Positions 57,401 through 64,000 of a stretch of 64,000 nucleotides of DNA are shown here, one piece after another; position 1 is the first letter of the stretch, and every line of letters begins with the position of its first letter. The stretch comes from Limonium bicolor (taxonomy: Eukaryota > Streptophyta > Magnoliopsida > Caryophyllales > Plumbaginaceae), in NCBI GenBank assembly GCA_023374045.1, contig CM041780.1, positions 31,738,337 to 31,802,336 of the forward strand, read 5' to 3'. The position numbers were made by a program, and so were the translations under genes. The notes under the pieces are model-generated. The model worked only from the letters and a program-made list of their open reading frames with translations. It had not been told where the DNA came from and did not search any database.

Positions 57401-57908
57401 CGTTGATGGTTTATTTAATTATGGCGGTCCGTAGACACGTGTCTCGGTTTTCGTTATTTCTCATGTGTCCGCCTTGTTGCACGGTTGGTGCTTTTTTTTT
57501 CTCACTGCGGCTCGACCAGCTGGGTTCTCGCGACTGCTCAGCATGTCGCCCCAAGCTGCCACAAATTTCGGTCTCCTTGGATTAGGATGTCTCGTTCCCT
57601 CGCCATTAAGTGCGGTTATTGTCGTTCCAGCGGGATCCGTCTCCGGGATTTCCGGTTCTGGGATCCACCGCATGACAGGTTCTAGTTCATATTGAATATT
57701 ATATAACTGCCAGATTGGGTTTCCCCGTCTCTCTGGCGTTCTTTCCCGAGCTTTTAATGCGGGGGTTGTGGAGGGCGGGTTTGGTATCGTAGGTATCCAG
57801 AACATACTGGAAGTTCCTATCTAGCGCATCTCTCACGCTACCACTCAACCCATAGCCCTAAGTCTCTAATTCCTAACTCGGTATTTCCTAAGCTCGGTAT
57901 TTCCAGTC

Positions 57909-57936
57909 ATCAGAGCGATACTTCGCTCTGATACCA
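57909..57936 (-). other. F primer-binding site inside a hairpin
   Basis: The minus strand reads TGGTATCAGAGC (57925-57936), five bases from LTR2, in the same 9-bp hairpin (57909-57932) as C and D. LTR2 is therefore the 5' LTR of copy 1. Confidence 0.9.
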
Positions 57937-57940
57937 TTTT

Positions 57941-60900
57941 TGTAACACCCCAACCGTTAATCTCGTCATTACCTCTTAACTGTTACTAATTACTCCTACT
58001 CACGCAGCGGAACTCTAATTACAACGAGGGGTGAAACAACGCCGTTAGCCACCCATGTGGCTAACCAGGCCTTTCTTACATACCGTAACAGTCTGATGAA
58101 CTGGAACAACCGAGTACTTCATACAAATACAATACTCAATTCATATCTCTACTATACCGAGTCTATAATATACGGATGCCGATAACATACTCGGACTTAC
58201 ACCTCATTCAAACGCATAAGTAATTACAATCTAACTACCCATGCTCACAGCAGTCCCCGTCCTACTCTCTCGAACGGCGGTCAGCTTCAAGTACCTGCAC
58301 ACTAAAATGTTCCCCCTAGGGGGTCAGCTTACGCTGCGCATGAAATTCGCATATACCGCGTGCTAACCGCGGTACGCCGACTACTTTGGGTCGGATATAC
58401 ATGGAGTTCATTTTAATCAAACAACATGCATCATGGCAATACAATATATATGTATATCACACAAGGAATCTACATCCAATCACGGAACACGATTCCTAAC
58501 TAACATAACAATGTTGTTAGTGGTAACTGGTTACTCTTAGGCATTGAGGGTTATTCCTCACTATGCCTTGTTTACTTATTCAATACCTCACCCGCTCTCT
58601 CGGGTTACTTATTCGTATACACACCCATTCTCTTGGGCTACTCATTCTTATACTTACCCATTCTCTCGGGTTACTCATACATATTCTCACCCCTTTCTCT
58701 CGGGTTATTTATACTCATTATCTCACCCACACTCTTGGGTTATTCATACTCAAGCTCTTGTAGATTCTCGAGACACTACAGGTCTCCTACGTCACGCTTG
58801 TTATTCTCTTTACATACTTAAGCCAAAACTCATGGCTCTCTAGCGTAGTCTTACTTCCCCGGTTTCGACCCTACTCTGGGTCTAGCATGGTGGGAAGGTT
58901 CAACTAGCTCACGGAACTCTCTCTTAGTTCCTATCTCTTTTACTTAGGTCCGACTACTCTCGGACTACTCTCGTTCCCATACACTCCTCTCTCGGAGTTA
59001 TAGTAATATCATGTATATCAGTCTAGAAGCATCATTCTCGATGTTTCTAATGACTTTGGGAACTTTACTTAAATTCGGGTAATCTTAGGTTTAAGTGTTA
59101 CCCTCACAATCATATGCTTGTACATTCGGATATTTTCTTATACCGGGTAAAATCCTCATATAAGAGGTCGACCGTATCTCAAGGGAGTCACATAGTCCCT
59201 TAGGTCTCTTTTACCTTTCTTATATGTTTACATTATTGGACTAACTTCAATCCTCTCGATGGAGGTCATTTATCTCTCCACTCACATTTATTTCGTGGAT
59301 TGTTTCACTAAGGTTCTCTAACCGTTATCGGGTATATCAACCCGTACATCTCCTCGCATTTTAGGGAGTTCATATGTGTGTTATCGTTATACTTTAATCG
59401 ATAGCTTGTGTGTGTTTGCATAATACCATTGGTTATGTGACTACCCGTTCAACGGGTTTCTAGTCAATCAATACTCACTAAGAGTCGGTCTATGCACTAA
59501 GTTAGACCACACCGGCATACAAGTATGTTAGCTCATTCAACATACAACAACGCATGCATAATCAAACAAGGGATTATTTTCATGCTTTAATCTTGATTAA
59601 GCCGGCACACAAACACACAATCAGAGTAACTCGGTTAGCATACGGGGCATGAGAAAATCATACCTTTCACCGGGGTTTTTACTTTACCGTGGCATCTCAC
59701 CATGCTCGGGTCACGCACGATTCTCTGATAATGTTTCAAACATTATTATTAATACTAAGCTCATACGGTACATAATAAAATGCTACTCCCGTACTTACCC
59801 CGTTATCCCGTTATCTCGGTTTCACTCTTGTTAATTTGAGTTCTCACTTCTCAAACACTTCTAACACTTTCTTACACTTCTTAGGGCCTTTACATGTTAC
59901 CAAACAAGGCCTTATCATCTTATAACATCATTAACATTCAAACCCCCATCATTTACAACCTTTAAAACACTCTCTGTAGGTTTCTGGGGGTGGTCCGGGA
60001 CTTGGTACTTACCCTAAGTCCCGGACCAATTGCAAACTAAACTCTCGGGTGAAATTTACACCTGGTCCGGGACCTTGTCCTGGAGTATAGTCCCGGACCA
60101 AAGCAGGGGATGTACTCTCGGCTTTAATTTAGATGTGGTCCGGGACTTTGTCCAAGGACCAAGTCCCGGACCCTGCTAAAACCTGCTCCAAACTTGATTT
60201 TTCCACTCCAAATCAATCCTTAAACCACCCTTAATCTTTCCATAAACTTTCCACAAGTTTTCCACATGTTTAACCACCTTTAAACATGCTCTAAACCTCT
60301 TCAAATCATGGGTAAACCCTTACCCAAATTCTTACTCAAAACCACTTATATTTCCATAACTAGTTTTCTTGTTTTCCAAAGCTCTTGTAACAGATTGGGC
60401 ACTCTCTTCTCAACATTCAAACTTCACCCACTAATGCCATTCCTAGCACTTCAATTGACATTATTTCCACTACTAACACACTCTTCTTCTTGGTTTGGTT
60501 TTCAAACCATTAATCACTCACCTAACACTTCTTAAACCAACTAGTTCCTTCCTTATAATGGAACACCCAAGTTCATAATCTCCAAGGAAATTTTGACAGC
60601 ACTTGCCTACTTCTCAAGCATATTCACCACACATAAAACAGCTCATAAACACTTCTTCATTCCTGTTTAATGAAAAAAACAACTACAATACTCCAAATTT
60701 CCCTCTTGTTTACACATGTACACTAGTTTAGTTTCTAGGTTTATTTGCACACATAAACCTCATTTAAACATTCTCTTTCAACTCAATATTGTAGTATCAT
60801 TACTACTCAAGCTCAAGGTTATTTACACCACACCATCATAGGTTTCACAAAGAAAATAAAACAAGCACAAGGTAAGCTCTTTACCTTGTTTACTTTCGGT

Positions 60901-62202
60901 TTTCACTCCTCTTCTTCCTCTTTATCTTGTTCCCTCTTTCTCTTCTTGTTTTCCACACCACACAAGGATTATGGATTGCTAACTACAACCATATCCCATC
61001 ACACATATAACCACAAGTCAATTTCAATTCTCTCCACACAACCTAACATATTAAAGAGCTAGTTTTTAAAGTTTAGTTTAGGTATTACCTTAGAATAACC
61101 AAATGGCTAGCTTGGCAATCAAATGGGCATTTCCAACACTCCACAAGGGCAAGGAGCTCACGGCTAGAATGGGGGAAAATTTCAACGTGAGGAAAATTCT
61201 CCAAAACTACAAGAACAAGCTAGAAATGAGCAAAACTCTAGCTTATAATTACCTTGAGGCATCAAGGAGGTGAATGAGAGTTAAAAGCACCCTTTTAAGC
61301 TTCAAAAGGCCCAACATCCATGGAAGTGAAGGTGGAGGAACCAAGGTTTTGAGGGGTGGAAAACGTAGCCCTCGCCGGTACGAGTCTAACGGTATAATTT
61401 TTGTGTGATTCGGTGAAGAAACGAGCAAGTGAGAGGAGGAAGAATATGGGCTGTTGCTTGCTCTTTGAAATCGCCATTTACAGAGGCAAGGAAGGAGGAG
61501 CTCAGTTTGGAGGGAGGGGAAATCGTGAGTGAGGAAAAAGAAGAGGTGAGAGAGTGTTTAAGTTGCTTTATACTATTCCCTCTTTTTTTTTTACTTTACT
61601 TATTTCTTTGTCTTGTTATTAGTTAATAGCTAGCAAGCTATTAATGGGTGTACACTCATTAATTAAAACCGGCCCTCATTAATTAATAGCCCGGGTCATT
61701 TTTCGTCTTTTCGAATTAAACGCGTTTCGTCTCCCGGTTTTGACACTATTCACTTACCGGGTCCGTTTTCCGGAAATTTTCTCGTTTAATTTATTTTAAT
61801 GGCTTTTAAGCTTCCATTAATACTTAATTATAGTTATTTAATCAACTATAATTTTTACGGGTCCGTTTGACCACTTAAAGTCACGTTTTCGGGTTTTTTC
61901 TCGAGAAGCGTGCTATAAAACTCCGTTAGCATTTTTAATCCATTATTTGGATCCGTTTTCTTCGGGAATCACTCCCGTATACTAATTAGGCCTAACTAAG
62001 CCTTAGGAATCCATCTCGGACCCTCTCGAGATCATGTATCTCTTATACTCATTTAACGCGCATTTTAGCGTTTTTCGCTTTTCAAGCGTTTTCTCTTTTC
62101 TTTTGGTTTTATTTCCTTTACCAATACTCTTTAGGCACCATTAGGCCTTTTATAATCATACTAGAGTAATTTAATCGCCATTTTTAGATCCGGGGTATTA
62201 AA
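57941..62202 (-). repeat. Element F LTR 2 (4,262 bp), shared between the two copies
   Basis: Nearly identical to LTR1. It serves as the 5' LTR of copy 1 and the 3' LTR of copy 2, because both a PBS (left side) and a polypurine tract (right side) adjoin it. Confidence 0.92.
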
Positions 62203-64000
62203 ATCTACCCCCCTTAGGAACTTTGTCCTCAAAGTTGGTGAATCTAAATGGTTACTCTCATGGGCGTACTATGCCAAGGTTGTAATACATGTACAACCTT
62301 ACAGACTTCACAAGTCTGTCTCATTTCATACTACACATACCACACACATATCACAGCATGTATAGCAATCAAAAATACTTTTTGTTCTCTCTCCATGGAA
62401 TCGGTCCGAAGACAAGAAGGCACTACAGTCCTCGAATCCATGTTGAGTGATATACTACTGATCCCTCAGGTACCGGTCACGTTGAACACTTACTCTTTCT
62501 GGTTCACGGCCGTTTCATGACAAATGGGCGCTTACTCTCTCTGGCCCACGGTCCCTTCGGTTCTGATCAAAACGTTACACATATACATATCCTCAGGCAC
62601 TCTGGTTGACTCACTCAACACAGGAACATCTCAGGGTACTCTCCCCGTCCCGCTGCCTTTGGAAAAATCACACACTGACACCGCCCCAACCGGTCACTTA
62701 GGACCGCCGCACGTACGGTGCAATGGTTTCAAAACTAATACACGCCCACCGTTCTACCGGTCATCAAGACTTAAGGCTCAGCCATCGGCGGGTGATAGCG
62801 GTTTCAAAACCAGTTTTCATTTCCATCTTCATACTTGAAGAAAATTCTTTTTCAAAATCTGTTTGAAAATTCTTTTTAAAACATCACACAACTCCAAATC
62901 CGATTTATGGTAGCTGTATCTTTCTTAGCGTGATTACTTGTGACCACTATAGGGAGCTTCAGGAATCATCTAACCCTGATGTGATCAGCATCAGTGTTGA
63001 ACTATCCTTCCACCCCAATTTGTGTTCGGTTTCCCTTGATCGCTAGCAGATCAAGTTCCACCTCCCACGTCAGTTTCAAACAATCAGATAGTCAAACATT
63101 TTGTTTTCTATCTTTTACTCTTTCTAGTCATATTCACGAAACAATTCGTTTCAATTAATCTCTAGTTCCTAGTACTTAGGTCATTTGTCATTCTCATTGC
63201 TTCACTACTTTACCTAGGTATTCCATACTATGGCTTCATTTACTCAAATTGTTGCTCAATTTAAAACACATAACATACAACTCCAAGGATGGAACTCACT
63301 CCATCTATCATTCTCAAATAAAATCACCTAGGGAACTCACTCCCTCTTAGGTTACACATCGGTTTCATGCCGATTCATACTCATATGTCTCATGTCTAAT
63401 CTCACTAGACATATACTATAGGGATTCTCATTCCCCAGGAGTTTCTCTACTCCTCTTTTCATATTATTACATACACATTACTCGCATCTCTCATGCATAA
63501 TACTCATACTTACACGATGAATGGGTAGACATGTTTATGTAACATGAGTTCCAATCATCAAAATAATTTCTTTTGTGCTATGCACATAGTAGTTTACGCA
63601 CCAATACGTAAAACATACTCTAAGCGGTTTCTCGCCCTACCCCCCTTAAAAGGGGTTACGCCCGCGTAACCAACCATATGTTATTACTGAACATTGGTTC
63701 ATTAATTCGAGTATTATGAAGTGTTTTAACTTCAGTACGGTTAATTAACTCATAACCGGGTTCGGTTCTAGCCTCTAAGGCTTCAAGGGGTTTATGATAT
63801 AGATATACTTAACCCTGAATCACGGTCCACAAGCTTCTGCTGCGTGACCTGATAACTAGAGCTTAATTCGCTCTTTGGTATTCTCAATGTATTTCAATCG
63901 TCGCTTGGTATCTCTTACCGTATGCGAATTCGATGAATTTTAGATTGTCTCTCCAGTTCTCTGGGAATCTACTTCGTATAACACTGTATACGTTTGTGAT
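62203..64000 (-). other. F internal domain, copy 2 (partial)
   Basis: Matches 52945-54750 with scattered one-base differences; includes both polypurine modules. It continues past the window edge. Confidence 0.9.

Larger units (their letters stand above)
52945..57940 (-). other. F non-coding internal domain, copy 1
   Basis: About 5.0 kb without gag or pol. It aligns (reversed) with C and D. Conserved stem-loops: 57530-57549 (GCGAC arms where C and D have TCGAC), 57000-57019 (GCACTTGC arms), 55484-55497 (ACCGC arms). Frames such as 57461-57805 or 54677-54949 are not kept in the relatives. Confidence 0.78.
48679..64000 (-). mobile_element. Element F: tandem long-LTR, pol-less retrotransposon array
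   Basis: Plus-strand order is LTR1 (48679-52944), internal 1 (52945-57940), LTR2 (57941-62202), internal 2 (62203 to window end). Unit period is about 9.26 kb. The two copies differ by roughly 20-25 small changes in 6 kb compared by eye, mostly one-base indels. A single element should end at LTR2; instead internal sequence starts again, so LTR2 is shared. F interrupts the RNase H of E. The internal part is homologous to C and D, with no gag or pol. Confidence 0.9.

Noticed and set aside
57461..57805. 114-residue minus-strand open frame in the F internal domain
   Set aside because: It covers the conserved GCGAC stem-loop; C and D have stops and indels in the aligned region.

Overview
This is a repeat-dense stretch of nuclear DNA from a flowering plant, probably one with a large genome. 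I found no host gene, rRNA or tRNA gene. Almost every base belongs to LTR retrotransposons of the Ty3/Gypsy class, nested inside one another. Two groups are present. The first is Tat-like: elements A and B have a TGGCGCC primer-binding site, short LTRs, gag-protease-RT-two RNase H domains-integrase and, in B, an antisense gene. The second is Tekay/Del-like: element E carries pol, and C, D, F and G are relatives with very long LTRs (4.1-4.6 kb). C, D and F have about 4-5 kb of internal sequence with no gag or pol, which is the layout of the non-autonomous LARD class.

Layout. 1-3223: 5' part of minus-strand Tat element A (LTR, PBS, gag, protease, start of RT). 3224-8061: AT-rich sequence that I read as old minus-strand long-LTR sequence (G). 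8062-8446: 3' internal end of G, cut by D. 8447-16726: D (plus strand; 5' LTR and most of the internal domain), cut by E. 16727-48678: E (minus strand; 3' LTR, integrase, RNase H). C (17280-42934, plus strand) sits inside the E LTR with TSD TTAAC. B (17967-29489, plus strand) sits inside the 5' LTR of C with TSD ACTAT. 48679-64000: F (minus strand) interrupts the RNase H reading frame of E and is a tandem LTR-internal-LTR-internal array with a period near 9.26 kb. The nest G > D > E > C > B is five levels deep, and F is a second insertion into E.

Coding content. B has recognisable gag, protease, RT, RNase H, a second RNase H and integrase, broken by many one-base frameshifts. Two GT-AG introns in its pol restore the frame when removed. 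On its opposite strand lies a five-exon gene of about 1,090 codons with phase-compatible introns and a Transposase_28-like N-terminus. E has a Tekay-like integrase with a chromodomain-like end, broken by nonsense and frameshift changes.

The most interesting signal is RNA or DNA structure in the long-LTR group. (1) Each element has one or two modules made of a 7-bp hairpin directly before a polypurine tract (TTTTAAGGGGGGTAGA type); the stems differ between elements but the partner bases change with them. (2) Each long LTR has, near its middle, an array of 3-5 GC-rich inverted repeats spaced about 70-84 bp; position and spacing are kept while the sequence is replaced (GACCGAAC, GTCCGAAC, GACCGACCC, GGTCCGGGAC). 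(3) The non-coding internal domains share stem-loops with variable loops and compensatory stem changes. (4) The tRNA-Met-type primer-binding site lies inside a perfect 9-bp hairpin. Together these suggest a heavily structured, trans-mobilised RNA parasite served by E-like autonomous elements.
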